Of a DNA stretch of 64,000 nucleotides, positions 38,250 through 50,546 are shown one piece after another. The position numbers and the translations under genes are program-made. The stretch is from Acanthacorydalis orientalis (lineage: Eukaryota; Arthropoda; Insecta; Megaloptera; Corydalidae). The notes under the pieces were generated by a model. That model was given only the letters and a program-made list of their open reading frames with translations, did not search any database and was not told the DNA's origin. Positions within the stretch are counted from its first letter, which is position 1, and the number at the start of each line of letters is the position of its first letter. The DNA is taken from assembly GCA_034766995.1 (NCBI GenBank), contig CM068314.1:18466201-18530200 (forward strand), given 5' to 3'.

Positions 38250-38559
38250 CAGAGATCAAAATTGAGATTTATCTAGAGATTAAAAAGTGAATTTAGTATT
38301 TTTAATTAACGACAATAGGAAGTTTATATTTTAAAAGAAACGATAAATTAAGAAGGAATATTGAACAAACAATAAATTTATAATAATGGACAATTTAAAT
38401 GTGTTTCTTTACATCGTACAGAAACAAAAGTATTCGTTCTGTTAAAAAATACATGGGAAATTATACAGAAAGGAATTCAACCATCTTACATATTCATAAA
38501 TATCTTTTTTATGCAAATTACAAAAAAGAAGAAACACAAAACATACACACATTTAAATG

Positions 38560-38840
38560 GTACGAACGTTTTTGACAATTTCAGGTTGAAGTTGGAATGC
38601 GCCTGCGTGTTTAGTCCCCAAGTGGGAAACGGCGAGCAACAACTAGTTTGCTTTAATGAGACTGTTATGTTTATGTACGTGTAACACCGCATTAACAAAA
38701 TCTAATTACTCTACTGCTAACTTATACCACCGTACGTACAGTTCTCCCACGTTACCTTGTGAAAATAATCTGCGCTGCATCCACTACCGCGTTATTAAAC
38801 AGTAAGGGTTTCGCAAAGGCACGTTTGTTGGTCTAGAGAT
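38560..38840 (-). other. GC-richer island with a candidate minus-strand exon
   Basis: On the minus strand 38756-38832 (77 nt) is open, preceded by an A/T-rich CTCTAG acceptor and followed by a good AAG/GTAACG donor. It would encode about 25 residues (including PLLFNNAVVDAAQIIF). The neighbouring part of the island (38570-38700) holds a separate minus-strand chance frame. Exon status is inference from splice-like signals alone. Confidence 0.2.
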
Positions 38841-40324
38841 TTTACTTATATAATTTGCTTTATTAAATCGCGACAATTATTAAATAAATTTAAACATGAA
38901 TTATTGACAAACCTATATTCGAGATGTTGACGTTTTACTGTAAATTTTCTACAAATAGCGTATATTTAAATAAGCACATAAAACGAAATAGTTATGTTTT
39001 CCAATTATATTGTAAATAATATATTTTCAAACTGCATTAAAAAATATTATACTAATTATCTTTTCTAGCCAACACACAAAAAACGAATTAAATTTAACAT
39101 ATTAATCACAGAGATTGACTTATTAATAATTAAAATAAATATTAAATTTTTCTCGTAGTTTTGCTTACTGAATTTATAAAAAAACAGCTCAATATTTTTT
39201 AAAACATTCATGCTTTTTAGTGTTTAATTATTTTACCTTATTTATTGCTATTCTATAATCAAATAATTACTGAAATTAAATACCATATGAACTGTTTTAG
39301 CTAAACTGTATATAGACCCAATAACATTTAATCACTATTTTAAACATTTAATGGATTTTTTTCTGAATAACTTCTTTATCTCTTGTACAACTTGTATATT
39401 TGAATATAAATAATTTTTTTAATTAATACTTTTCTGTATAAATAAATGAAAAAAGCGCATGAACAGTAATTTTATATTTCTGCCCTAAAACAATTTTCAA
39501 ATTGGTAGTGTCTCTGTGAAATTTTTTTAAAATAAATATGTAACGAATTAGAGAGCTTTAAATAAACCAAATCTGCAAAATTTTTGACAAGTATCAGTTT
39601 CAATTTTGTATTATTCTATTTGATATTTTATTATTTAATATAAGACTAGATACAAAAGAAATGAAAAATAATTAAATTTTCAAAAGAAAATTTTAGAGTA
39701 ATGAATAAAGTTGAATATTAAAAAATAACATCAATACAATTTGTGATTTTATGTATAATAATTTTTACGCGAATAAAATTACTAAATACATATTTAATTT
39801 AACAGTTATTTAGAACGCAAAATTTAAAATATATCAATACTAATTTTGCTTTTATTATAAATTGTAATAAAATCTTTTCAAAAAATAATAAATTCGTTTA
39901 TTATATTATTGTAGGATAATACCCAATTTACATAAAAAAAAATGAAAACAGAGTTAAAATAGATTATTTGAAATATTTATTGTACAAATAAAATAACTAG
40001 ACTGGAAAATGACCGCAGTCCACTGGTAAACACAATAAATTAGCAATCAATGTACTAAAAGTACGCAAATAAATATTATAATCTGAATAGTTATTTAGAA
40101 AATTACGTTCAATACCTACACGTAAAAAAATACGTTTGTAACAAATATTTAAATATTTGGACAATAGTAATTCATTAATTTTATTAAACTAGCAATGTTT
40201 TAAATAAATGTTTTAATAACTGTTTTGCACATCTTTAACACGTTTGAAATATTTTTTTTTCAATGAAAATAAATTTGTTCTAACCAATTACTACTTTTTA
40301 ATAATAAATGGTTACATGTTATAC

Positions 40325-40361
<37 letters not shown>

Positions 40362-40735
40362 CCAAATGCAGAGTACTAGTTAAACTTAAATTTAAAACCT
40401 AATAATCACTAGTTCATTATCAGCTTTTCAAAAAACCATTAATAAAATAGAAACACAAACAAAAAGTGGTATCAACGTTTAGCTAACTAGTAAAGGGGAC
40501 TTCATATAATGAGGATTTGATGCAGAGCAAAAATGTAGATTAAAATCATTAACACACAAAAATCGAGGTCTATTCTCCCCTAGAGTTGACTATTATAATC
40601 GCGATGTTATCTGACAGTTGTGATGAACACAAATGTAAAATAAACAAGAAAATTGGTACATTGTCAATTTTAAAAATGTCATCAATAGTTGATATCGTCA
40701 TAGTTTTATGTAATTTATATACAAGTAAAATTTTG

Positions 40736-40775
<40 letters not shown>

Positions 40776-41040
40776 GATAGATAGATAGACAGATCAAGGC
40801 ATGAATAAAATGTAACAAAAAACAGTCCCTGATTATTTAAAGAAAGTTTATTTTTCATGTATTCATGCAAAATGCTTAATATTAAATACATTATACTTTT
40901 TAACTTTTGTAATTTGTTTAAAAGTTCATCAAAGTTCATAATAAATTTATGTTAGAATCAAAAATTTTTTTATTTTAATTCTTAAACTATAACCAGGCAA
41001 AATTTTAAAAATCTCTTATTTCATTGTACTTGCAAATTTT
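38841..41040. other. AT-rich DNA without a recognisable gene
   Basis: TA arrays at 40328-40360 and 40742-40768, the latter followed by TAGA repeats (40774-40789). Overlapping both-strand frames at 40570-40818 are chance. Nothing else was seen. Confidence 0.6.
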
Positions 41041-41109
41041 TGTGCAAGCTCAATAAAAAATATATAATATATACAGATTCGGTGATGATACATAAATAAA
41101 CTGTTAATA
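41041..41109. repeat. spacer duplicated in inverted orientation at 61998-62069
   Basis: These 69 bp, immediately left of the mariner copy at 41110, match the reverse complement of 61998-62069 with only about two substitutions and one 2-bp indel. Both copies end at the same word, TGTGCAAGCTC, which is itself internal mariner sequence (compare 41219-41232). The locus is therefore the remnant of a composite unit in which the spacer sat between two mariner fragments. Confidence 0.85.
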
Positions 41110-41673
41110 TTAGGTTGGCAGAAAAATACTTGCGGTTTATGATCTTCAAATTCATATACATTTCTTAATTTAAGTGCTTTTAAATGGTCCAGAACTGTTC
41201 AATGGCTAACGCCTATCTTTTGTGCAAGCTCTAGAATTTTTATGCGTAGTTCTGATTCAACTGACGCCTTAAGTTGGTCGTTGTGAACTGAAAAAGGACG
41301 CCAGTGACCTTCTTCATCTTCAAAGCTCTCGTACCCAGCACAAAATATTTGGAACCACCATTGCACCGTACGTTCTTTAACAGTACTCACATCAAAAGCA
41401 TCATTTAGTTTACGAGCAGTTTCTGCTACTTTACAACCCGTTTTGAACTCGTATAAAAAATACTCTCATGTGCTTCTTTTCCATCTTTAATTCAATAGCC
41501 CAATTTGAAACAAAATTAATAATAAAACCAAAGTCGATATTACCAAAATAAAAATCGAAAAAGGCACTTTAAAATGATATTAACATGAAAACAATATAAA
41601 GTCACACATTTATTGAAAAAAATTAAAGTTAGAATTCAGAAAAACAACCGCGGTTATTTTCCTACCAACCTAA
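41110..41673 (-). mobile_element. internally deleted mariner (copy 3 of 3)
   Basis: The element is 564 bp, flanked by TA (41108-41109 and 41674-41675), with termini TTAGGTTGGCAGAAAAATA and, reverse complemented from the right, TTAGGTTGGTAGGAAAATAA. It is the best-preserved copy of the family also found at 12359 and 27026. On the minus strand the N-terminal DNA-binding part of a mariner transposase is open, then the element ends without a catalytic domain. It sits next to the duplicated spacer at 41041-41109. Confidence 0.92.
41199..41390 (-). pseudogene. mariner transposase N-terminal fragment
   Basis: 63 codons encode the helix-turn-helix DNA-binding region typical of mariner transposases. 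Recognisable features are VKERTVQWWFQIF, an ESFEDEEG acidic turn followed by a Gly-x-x-x-Pro-Phe segment in place of the usual GRP AT-hook-like motif, and LAQKIGVSH. An in-frame stop follows, and the homologous reading frame continues upstream (to about 41480) with a shift. The linker and catalytic domain are deleted, so the product could bind termini at most and could not cut DNA. Confidence 0.8.
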
Positions 41674-41675
41674 TA

Positions 41676-43866
41676 ATATTAAAATATAAGTAATTGTATA
41701 CAAAAGTTTAAAAATAAGTAAATAAATAATATATATATATATATATATATATTATTTATATACATGAACTTGAATCGTTACCTTAATACTAATTCTTAAA
41801 TCTTATTGAAAATTCACCACCAATTTGGATTTATATTAATATTGTATGTTTTATATTTTTATATAATAATGGTCATTTTACTCACCAATAAAATGAAAAA
41901 TTAGACATGAAGTTACGTGTTCGTGATTGCTTAGAAACATATTGACATTTACCTGCAACAAAAATATTTAAATTAAAAAAAAATCACATATAAAATTACA
42001 TTACAATTCAGTATAGTAAATACAACATATATTTGCATATCCTGAATAAAAATTGCAAATATAAATTATTTTCACATAAATATATTAAATTTATTGCTAG
42101 GTTTATGCTATTATATTACTAGTTTATTGCTACTATAATATAACATATTATTAATTAAAAATAGAAATTCGGCAATATGTAATATATTGTAGAATATTCG
42201 CAAATATTTAGTAATGCTCCTAACATATTTACAATTAATATTTTATAATTAATTTATTAACACTCAATGAAATAATATGAATAATGAAATGAGAATACAA
42301 TTATAATTTTATTTCAAATATATATTGGAATTTTTTCTATTAAAATCATTTTAAATATAATAAAAAAAATAGAAATACCAGCTAATGTGTCAAAGAATAA
42401 ATATTCCACAAGATGATTAGTACACAAAGTGAAATAATATCAAAATCAAATTGTTTTTTGATATGATAGACTATCAATAATCAAAAGTGAAATACGCTAA
42501 AACACGTGACTGATATACAATACATTAATTAAAATTAAAACATTATTTTGATAGTCCTCTGTTGAACTAATGCATAATTTTAAAAGTAATTCTGATTAAA
42601 AATATCCGATTAACAGTAGTGTAACAATATAAAAATAAAAATAGTGATAGATATTAGAGACTATTATTTTGTAAAGTATTTTGTTTTCTAATGATTATAT
42701 AAATAATACTGCCTATTCAAATTACATTATTTACTAATAATATATATATGTATGCAAGTATATACCGTACATTTATTTTGTTTCTATAGTTTAAAATATA
42801 CAATATCTATTTATTTTTACATCCTTGTTTAGTTTTGTACTTTGATTCTTGTGTCTGAATGGTTGATGGGTGTATACAGTGCTTTATGCGAATAAGTATT
42901 ATATCAACGAACGTTATGCAGTTTACATACCATACAATCTTCGTATTCAATACTATGAATTTCAAGCATGCATTCTACTGTTATAAAATATATCTACACA
43001 TCAATTACATACATGTAATTCTAAATTTGAATTCGAAGTTTTAGAAAAATATTAAGTATATTCAATAATCGTACCTTGTAATGTCAATAACTTTTACACT
43101 CTTTGAAATTTTGAAACTTACAATTTAAAACTAAAATTTTGTTATTAAAATCTGACATACTGTCCTTTACAACGTGATTATCGCCATGTTGATTCTTGTG
43201 AAATGTATGTTAGGTATACGCAACAACCAATCAGCGATCAGAATCGAAATGTGAAACAATCTATTATAAATCTGCATATAGAGCAAATATAGTCTATATT
43301 TTTATAAATATAAAGTAATATATTCAGAGATGTCTATTAAAACTTTATTATAGTATATTTTTTTTATAAATACTATCAGAAAATATTTTTCCAATAAAAC
43401 TATAAATTTAACATTTCTAAATAATTTTATGGTAAAAAATTAAGGGAAATACTTTTTGATGATAAATCATGAATCAAAATTAAAACAGTTAATAGTAACA
43501 AGTTTACTTGGAATACAATTCTCGACGAAAATTAAAAATTATATTTTATTCTTTTTACTTTAATTTTGTCTACAAAGATTATGATAAAATAGTTTATTCA
43601 TTTCTATATTAAGAAAATATAAAAATAATGATTGAATATATGCATTAGTTTATATCACATATAATCATATATGATATTAAGTAAAAATAAAATACATCGA
43701 GTTTAATTGTACAACTAATTGTATAAGAACAAATTCAATACTCAAATATATTATTTTCTACTCTACGGATTTGACTGATATTTATTAACAATTACATTAA
43801 AACCAAACATAAATACAAATATCGTTTCTTATCGACTAACAATTCTTCCGTATAAATTTTATTTTA

Positions 43867-43923
<57 letters not shown>

Positions 43924-44030
43924 TGTGTGTACATAAATATAAATTTCAATTCATTAAATATCTATCAAATAAAACAAACTGTCGCTCAACATACAAATAT
44001 ACAGAAAACACGACTGAATTCACCGCACAA
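41676..44030. other. AT-rich DNA without a recognisable gene
   Basis: TA arrays at 41729-41752 and 43876-43921. No coding-like frame, RNA gene or transposon end was recognised. Confidence 0.6.
43876..43921. repeat. (TA)n microsatellite, 46 bp
   Basis: This TA run is followed by GTGTGTG, just upstream of a GC-richer island. Confidence 0.95.
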
Positions 44031-44290
44031 CGTTCATCTAAAAACACGCATCAAATTACACATTCCCGCAACGAACCCACCACCCACATACATACGTAGA
44101 GTTTGTTACGGGTAGGTACTTTTCTCCCTATACCAACATGGCCAAAACCATAGTGCGTCGTCTGCATATGGCGTACACTTGGTGTGAGTAAATTCGAGGA
44201 GTCGCGACGTCTACGTCAGCACAGTGTGTGTACGTGTATGTGTGTCTCAACGGCATGCTTTTCACGTGACACACTCACTTGCAGACAAAG
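44031..44290 (+). promoter_or_regulatory. CpG-containing island with a candidate first coding exon
   Basis: The island combines GT/AC-rich simple sequence, several CpGs and a CACGTG box (44265). Within it an ATG in strong insect context (CCAACATGG, 44138) opens 15 codons that end at a strong GTGAGT donor (44184-44189). This is the layout of a promoter with a short first coding exon. No downstream exon was found, so this remains conjecture. Confidence 0.25.
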
Positions 44291-44831
44291 ATGGCAACAA
44301 AATTATATAGCATGAAATGTCAGATATTATATTCATTTGCATATTACATTCTTTTAGAGTTTGGAACATACTTGATGGATGATACAAGATAACGATATTA
44401 TTATATGATGCAATACTGAGAGGTACAGCTTTTTTATATACATACATACATACATATATATATATATATAAATAGTAAATACTGAAAAATCTGCCTCTGT
44501 CAAAATTTCATTCAAATAGAATCAAATAGTCAAGATTTGAAGCCTTAAGTAATTCATAAGAAATGTAAATGTGTATTAATATTTATATCAGTTTAATTTT
44601 TTTTTAATGTATAAGTATTAAGCTGAAATTTTATATATTTTTTGTTCGGTTATTTAAATAACTATTTTTTTTCAAAAAAATATGAGATTAAAGAATTATG
44701 CGAAATAGAAAAGAATGACATAAATAATAAGAAAAAGTTCTTTCAAATTAATAAAAATAATGAAAAGTTAATTCCATATGTACGTTTGCATACATTTGTT
44801 ATATATATATATATATATAAATACATATATG

Positions 44832-44871
<40 letters not shown>

Positions 44872-45236
44872 ACCATTTCTTTTACAGGAGCTTATATTTC
44901 AATTACTTATAAACTCAGTAATAACTACATCTCAGAAGAGAACATAAATTTTAATTGAAATTAACACTTGTCTGAATCATAACTTATTAAAATTATGTTA
45001 TGATACATGTTTCAAACCATAAATTTAAAATTCACACACTTTTAGCTTAAACTGATTATTTAAACTAATAAAATTAAAAATAAGTATTCTGATGTACACA
45101 AGTATTTTTCATTTAAAGTAAAATAAATATATTACAGACAAGTTACATAATTCAAACATCTAAAAATATCCAGTCATATATGTATGTATGTGTATATATA
45201 TATACATATATACACACATAAATACATAGGCACACA

Positions 45237-45301
<65 letters not shown>

Positions 45302-47125
45302 AAACTAACATAATTCTGACAGAGTATCCATAACTTACGACAAATAAACATTATCTATTTCGTCTGGCCTTAGAAGTCAAACATTTAATATAATGAAACA
45401 AGAACAGGTGGACTTATCAATGTTTGAAATCGAATAGTCGTCAGTTGCGATTTTATTTTAAATAATACAGAATAACTGAAGTGTAACTAATTTGACAATT
45501 TAATTTATAAAAGAAATATTTTTTTCTGAAAAACTTGTTGATTTATTATGACTTTGCCAAAAATAAAGAGATGTATAACGAAGTACAATCGTGGCAATTA
45601 ATCAAGTTTCGTTTACGTCTGTACACAACTGTAAGATCTATGAGTGAAGCAATTAAGTAAATGTCTCAATTATGTTACTATTTTTATAACATAATAAAAG
45701 AAGTGTCAATCCTTATATTCATCCATGTTCTAAAATTAAATGAATGTTCAAAATTATATATTTAGAAGTTTTATAGTGAAAACATTTTTAATTATTAATT
45801 GGTATATCTGATAATTAATTTTTTAGGTGTATAATTTATATATAGGAATTTAATGATTTATATTTAAAATAGATTTTATCAAACTTGCAATAAATTACAG
45901 ACATCTTATTTAACTTGTTCATTAGTTAAATATAATGCAGTCATTTATATAAAATATAGGTTGACATCTATTTTTAATAAAATGAAAAAATATATGATGT
46001 AGAAATATTACAGAATCAAAGATACTTTTTTAACAGTTAACCTTTTCATTTTTATTTCATTTCTTCTCAGTTAAAAATTATTTAATATATCTATTTTTTA
46101 TATTAAAAATTAGAGAAAAGAATATTAAAAGCATTATTAAAAATGTGTTGATGAGTTCTTCAAATGAATATTTTTAATACAGATTTATAATACAAGCTTC
46201 CAGATATAATGCATGTACAAATAATATAATTTATCGAATTATTACCGTAATGATTTAATTATATTACACGTCATCATTGTAAAACAATACATGTTATTAT
46301 ATGATGATGTGCTTTATAACAAGATTAAAAGATTTTATTCAATTTGTTGATTACAAATATAATTTTAGACGGATCATTTATATAGATTAATTTTCAATAT
46401 TTATTATTATTTGTCTATTTAAATTAAGATAAGTCTTCTGTATAATACTAAAAGAGAAAATAACAATAAAATATGTAACATATCATATCAAACTTCGTAT
46501 GAAATTAAACTTGAAACATTTGTTTGTAAATAAAAATACATTTTGTATATAAAGACATTTTTTTAAAAAAATAACCTGTTCAGAAATTATATAAATTAAA
46601 TAGTTTCCGTAACTTGATAGAATTGTACCTTGGTTTCATCCTGTTCGAACAAGTCCACCACAATACCAAACAAACAGACACTGTAATAGTCAACGCGACA
46701 AATATTTACCATGTGGTCGATAGAAATATTTTAAGGAAAAAATATAAAATTATGAACTAAAAAAATATATTTACAGATTTGACATTGTGAATTTTTCTAA
46801 GAATTTCATTAAATAAATTATCTATATATACAGAGCACGTGACAAAAGAACATGTTAATGCATCTACAATTCACACACTGACCACTCAACGATAACTGAA
46901 TATCATTCAAGGTCAGAACAAATGCAGTGTGTTAATCAATAGCGTACGCTATCTTGATCGATTTACATATATTATTTATGTAAAGAAAATGCATCTTACA
47001 TAAAAAAATAGAGGCATATATCTATTTTATTTTCTCGGCACAAAAAGACACAGTATTTTTTGTGGTTGACTGATTTCATAAGATAATACAAAAAACATTA
47101 TAAAATAGTTAAGTAAATATAATTA
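44291..47125. other. AT-rich DNA without a recognisable gene
   Basis: Simple repeats near 44440-44470, 44800-44869 and 45180-45297 are the only structure seen. The 101-codon frame at 44642-44947 is an A/T-driven Lys/Asn/Ile/Tyr string crossing TA arrays. Confidence 0.6.
45240..45297. repeat. (AT)n microsatellite, 58 bp
   Basis: This AT run is preceded by mixed AC/TATG simple sequence (45180-45239). Confidence 0.95.
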
Positions 47126-47127
47126 TA

Positions 47128-47274
47128 TTAGGTTGGTGCAAAAATAATTGCGGTTTTTTATCATTTTAAGCTTGGCGCCGATTTTTCTAATTAACGCTAT
47201 CTTTTTTTACAGCCATGTGCTACATCATTGTAAACAATGAAATTAGCACTACTGTTTTTAGCTTATGACTATCG

Positions 47275-47275
<1 letters not shown>
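47128..47275. mobile_element. truncated mariner end, second subfamily
   Basis: A TA dinucleotide precedes TTAGGTTGGTGCAAAAATAA and TGCGG, a terminus of the kind shared by mariner elements of the cecropia/Hsmar1-like group. It differs from the GGTAGG-type termini of the 562-bp family in this window. About 120 bp of subterminal sequence follow, including AGCACTACTGTTTTTAGC. The element then stops at a TA array (47279-47322), and no second terminus was found. The missing part was probably lost by deletion at the array. Confidence 0.75.

Positions 47276-47278
<3 letters not shown>

Positions 47279-47322
<44 letters not shown>
47279..47322. repeat. (TA)n microsatellite, 44 bp
   Basis: This TA run interrupts the mariner fragment at its right side. 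Confidence 0.95.
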
Positions 47323-47328
<6 letters not shown>

Positions 47329-47437
47329 CGTCTGATTTATGCTTTACATGAAAGTATTAAAAAAATCATATTATTTTTTAAATTTTTTGATTCTTTTAAC
47401 ACTTACATGTGGAAGCCTCAATTGAATCGTCTGCATA

Positions 47438-47440
<3 letters not shown>

Positions 47441-47505
<65 letters not shown>
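47441..47505. repeat. (AT)n microsatellite, 65 bp
   Basis: This is a long AT run continuing as ATACATATATATACATTCATATATG. Confidence 0.95.
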
Positions 47506-47511
<6 letters not shown>

Positions 47512-47629
47512 TATACATTCATATATGTGTATATATATATATTTTGGGGCTTCAAGTATTTTAGCTTTATAGTATCCTAAATTAAATATTACATAAAAAA
47601 GCACTTAATTGGAATGAATATATATATAT

Positions 47630-47636
<7 letters not shown>

Positions 47637-47678
<42 letters not shown>

Positions 47679-47683
47679 CATAT

Positions 47684-47727
<44 letters not shown>
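47637..47727. repeat. compound TA array, about 90 bp
   Basis: TA runs at 47637-47672 and 47692-47727 are separated by ATTATATACATATATACATACA-like interruptions. Confidence 0.9.
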
Positions 47728-47731
<4 letters not shown>

Positions 47732-47814
47732 ATATATTTATATTGATGGTATTCAGATTTTGTGGATTGTTTTTACTACAATACTCTGCACTTTTTATAA
47801 TAAATAAGAAATAA

Positions 47815-48408
47815 ATTATATTCTAACTCTTTTGTAAAGGATAGAAAATTCAATACAATTCTTTGATTTTCTTTACTAAATATGTAGAAATTGATTTTAG
47901 ATATAGACACGGTCTATCATATAACGCAAAAAAGAATTGAAATCGTCAGTATATATATATATAAATTATAATATAACACATTTTTGAAGATGACACGCAA
48001 ATAACACGTATTTCTTCTTGTCAATTTGTATTGCATCATTTTAATTAACAGATATCTAGTATAAGATAATTTTACTAGACTTTTTTCTCATCTCACATTG
48101 ATGGAAAAAGTGAAATTAGAAAGAAAACTAAAAATTATCAAAACCTATGATGAAATTATTCAATGACAATTGTTGTAAAAAACTTGTTTTAGAAAATTTC
48201 TTTGGACAATTATTCTAGAATGTTTTTCAGCAGAAATTTTTCAAAAACTTCTTTTCTTTAAATTCATGTTGAAAATAACTTTATTTAGTTTCATGTTCAC
48301 CAATTAATATGTGTACATTATTCACGTTATAATCCATAAAATGAAATCTTTTATAAATTGAAAAAAAAATTTTTTTACAATTCTGTCGATGTTTGGAGAC
48401 AGAATCGT
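47815..48408. other. AT-rich DNA without a recognisable gene
   Basis: This is plain A/T-rich sequence with several FFF/KKK-type short frames. Nothing was recognised. Confidence 0.6.
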
Positions 48409-48810
48409 TCATTGAAAATAAATTCTTTTTAAATATATTTCCTTTCGAAAAACAATGAACTTATTATATAGCATTATGATTTTATTACTATCGCGTAAGA
48501 GGTAAACGTCCGCGTCAACGTTCTCTGGAGGCATCACAAATACGGGCACGTACCTACACGAACAATTATCTCCGATTTTCGCACGTGGATAAACGTAGAT
48601 AAAGGTGTTAAGGCGGTAGGATTATTAACAGAACATGATAAAGTGTGTAATTAATTGGATGCGAAATCGTCGAAATGATTTGCGATTCGAATTTAGACAC
48701 GTGTGAATTTTTAATGATCCTGGTATGAATATAATAATATACTGGTTCTGTAGAATAATTCTAAATGGGGGTTAATGATATATTAAATTCGAATCGGAGC
48801 TCGTTATTCC
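48409..48810. promoter_or_regulatory. GC-richer island open on both strands, candidate conserved element
   Basis: The minus strand is open for 70 codons (48621 down to a stop at 48409-48411) with protein-like mixed codons, and has a good donor TAG/GTACGT at 48554/48553. The plus strand is simultaneously open for about 40 codons (48478-48600). Opposed open frames point to composition rather than coding. The right half contains GTAATTAATTGGAT (48650), a homeodomain-type site, and a CACGTG box lies at 48583. A cis-regulatory element is the preferred reading. Confidence 0.3.
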
Positions 48811-49940
48811 GATATAGATTTTCAAATATTCCAATGGTTTTCATTGAATGTATTGTTTTGTTTATTCTGATAGATTTTCTCCTCTATTATATACAATGAA
48901 TAATCAATCCGTCTAACGAAACTGAAGTATTTTAAAACAACGGCAGTCAAACTGAATTATTTCACTGGAAAAAATATTTTGTAATGCATTTATATAATTG
49001 ACGATCTAAATTGATTTACCAGTATTTAACAACATTTTTCACTCTACATATATTTTTATGCAGGCAAATTTATAAACATAAAAAAGCAATCGGACAGATA
49101 AAATTAAAAATATCGCCAGTAATATAGTATATACATTCATAAAACTATACAAAAACCTTAATATAATTTATACATACATATAAATATAATTAATACTTTA
49201 GAAAATACAAAATAATAAATTATATACAACAGTATGTATTTCAAATATTTGATTTTGTATTATAACATTATAATTAATAACGATACTAATTACAAATTGA
49301 ATTCCTAAACAAAATGTAAGTTTATAATTAATAATGATAAATAGATTAAATATATTTACTATTAATTCAAGTACTATTATAATACAATACATACATATTT
49401 CAAATGATATTAGCATAGATGCGAACTATTTATTCTTCATTTTATAATCAAATTGTTTTAATACCATAATTACTTTAAAAACTAAAATATATGTTACATT
49501 TTCCAAATTACTGGTGACCTTCATTTTATTTAACATTTTACTATGTTAATTCTATAGTTAACAGAATTTGTTTTTTAAATATGAATAATTAATAAAACAT
49601 ATTTAGAAATAGGAACTCATTTTTCAGATATAACCCCAGCGTAGGTATACATGCATGTGTATATATATATATAAATACGATTATAGATTTCAACAAAAAA
49701 ACCGAATTTGTAAAAAATAATTTAAAAAACAGAATGAAAGTAATTCATAAAAATGTACTAAATTGTGACAAATGTAGATTTGCATTACATTTAAAGTAAC
49801 GAAAATATAAAATTATTTCATCAATAAACGAATATAAATATTCTATACCATACACACGAGTAATATATTTAAAATATATTGCTTACTCTCCTTATCTCGT
49901 GGCACAATTCACTCTTCCAATATATTATATATATATACTC

Positions 49941-49998
<58 letters not shown>

Positions 49999-50027
49999 CG
50001 AGAAGTACTAAGCCTGAAAATATATAT
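48811..50027. other. AT-rich DNA without a recognisable gene
   Basis: Apart from the TA array at 49942-49997 no structure was recognised. Confidence 0.6.
49942..49997. repeat. (AT)n microsatellite, 56 bp
   Basis: This AT run ends in TATAGCGAGAAG, a junction resembling the TATAGCGAAGCGAGTAG junction at 38160-38176. Confidence 0.95.
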
Positions 50028-50230
50028 GCTTCAACCGAAAACGTCAACCTTTTGAATCCCACGTAGAATCGAACTGAATAAGTCACGAGACGACAAATAT
50101 ACAACAAAACCGTACTATTCTCGAGCTTCCACCCGAAATATCTACTTTCGACATTCAATCCCGCCAGGATTCGAACTGCGCTCTTGCGAATCAATGCATG
50201 GAAACACTCATCGCCTGAAACGTGCACCTG
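50028..50230 (-). repeat. tandem tRNA-like (B-box) repeat, two units
   Basis: Read on the minus strand, two units of about 100 bp each contain a tRNA B-box-like string: AGTTCGAATCC (50167-50177) and AGTTCGATTCT (50065-50075). The shared 3' side has a GGGATT word, a TTTCGG word and GAAGC in the same order. The first unit also has an A-box-like AGGCGATGAGTG (50205-50216) 27 nt before its B box. This is the arrangement of a tRNA-derived SINE head or decayed tRNA. No complete cloverleaf could be folded, so it is not called a tRNA gene. Confidence 0.45.
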
Positions 50231-50486
50231 TCATTCAAAAGTTGGCGTTCTGCACTACGTTGCAATGGAAATATTTTGGTATACATTCACCACAATTCCA
50301 TTGCACTACTGTTATGATATGCAATTTTAACGAACTTGCAATTCTGTAGAGAATCATTATTTGATGAACTAACGTTACTGGGAATAAATCTCGAAATTTG
50401 AAGCAGAACATCTTACGAGCCGTACAAATTGAAATTGTATACTTTAAAACAAACTTGTCTAGCACGTTTATATGAAATATTAGTGC

Positions 50487-50487
<1 letters not shown>

Positions 50488-50542
<55 letters not shown>
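50488..50542. repeat. (TA)n microsatellite, 55 bp
   Basis: This is an uninterrupted TA run. Confidence 0.95.

Positions 50543-50546
<4 letters not shown>

Noticed and set aside
50160..50230. Functional tRNA gene on the minus strand
   Set aside because: A- and B-box-like strings are present but acceptor and anticodon stems do not pair convincingly.
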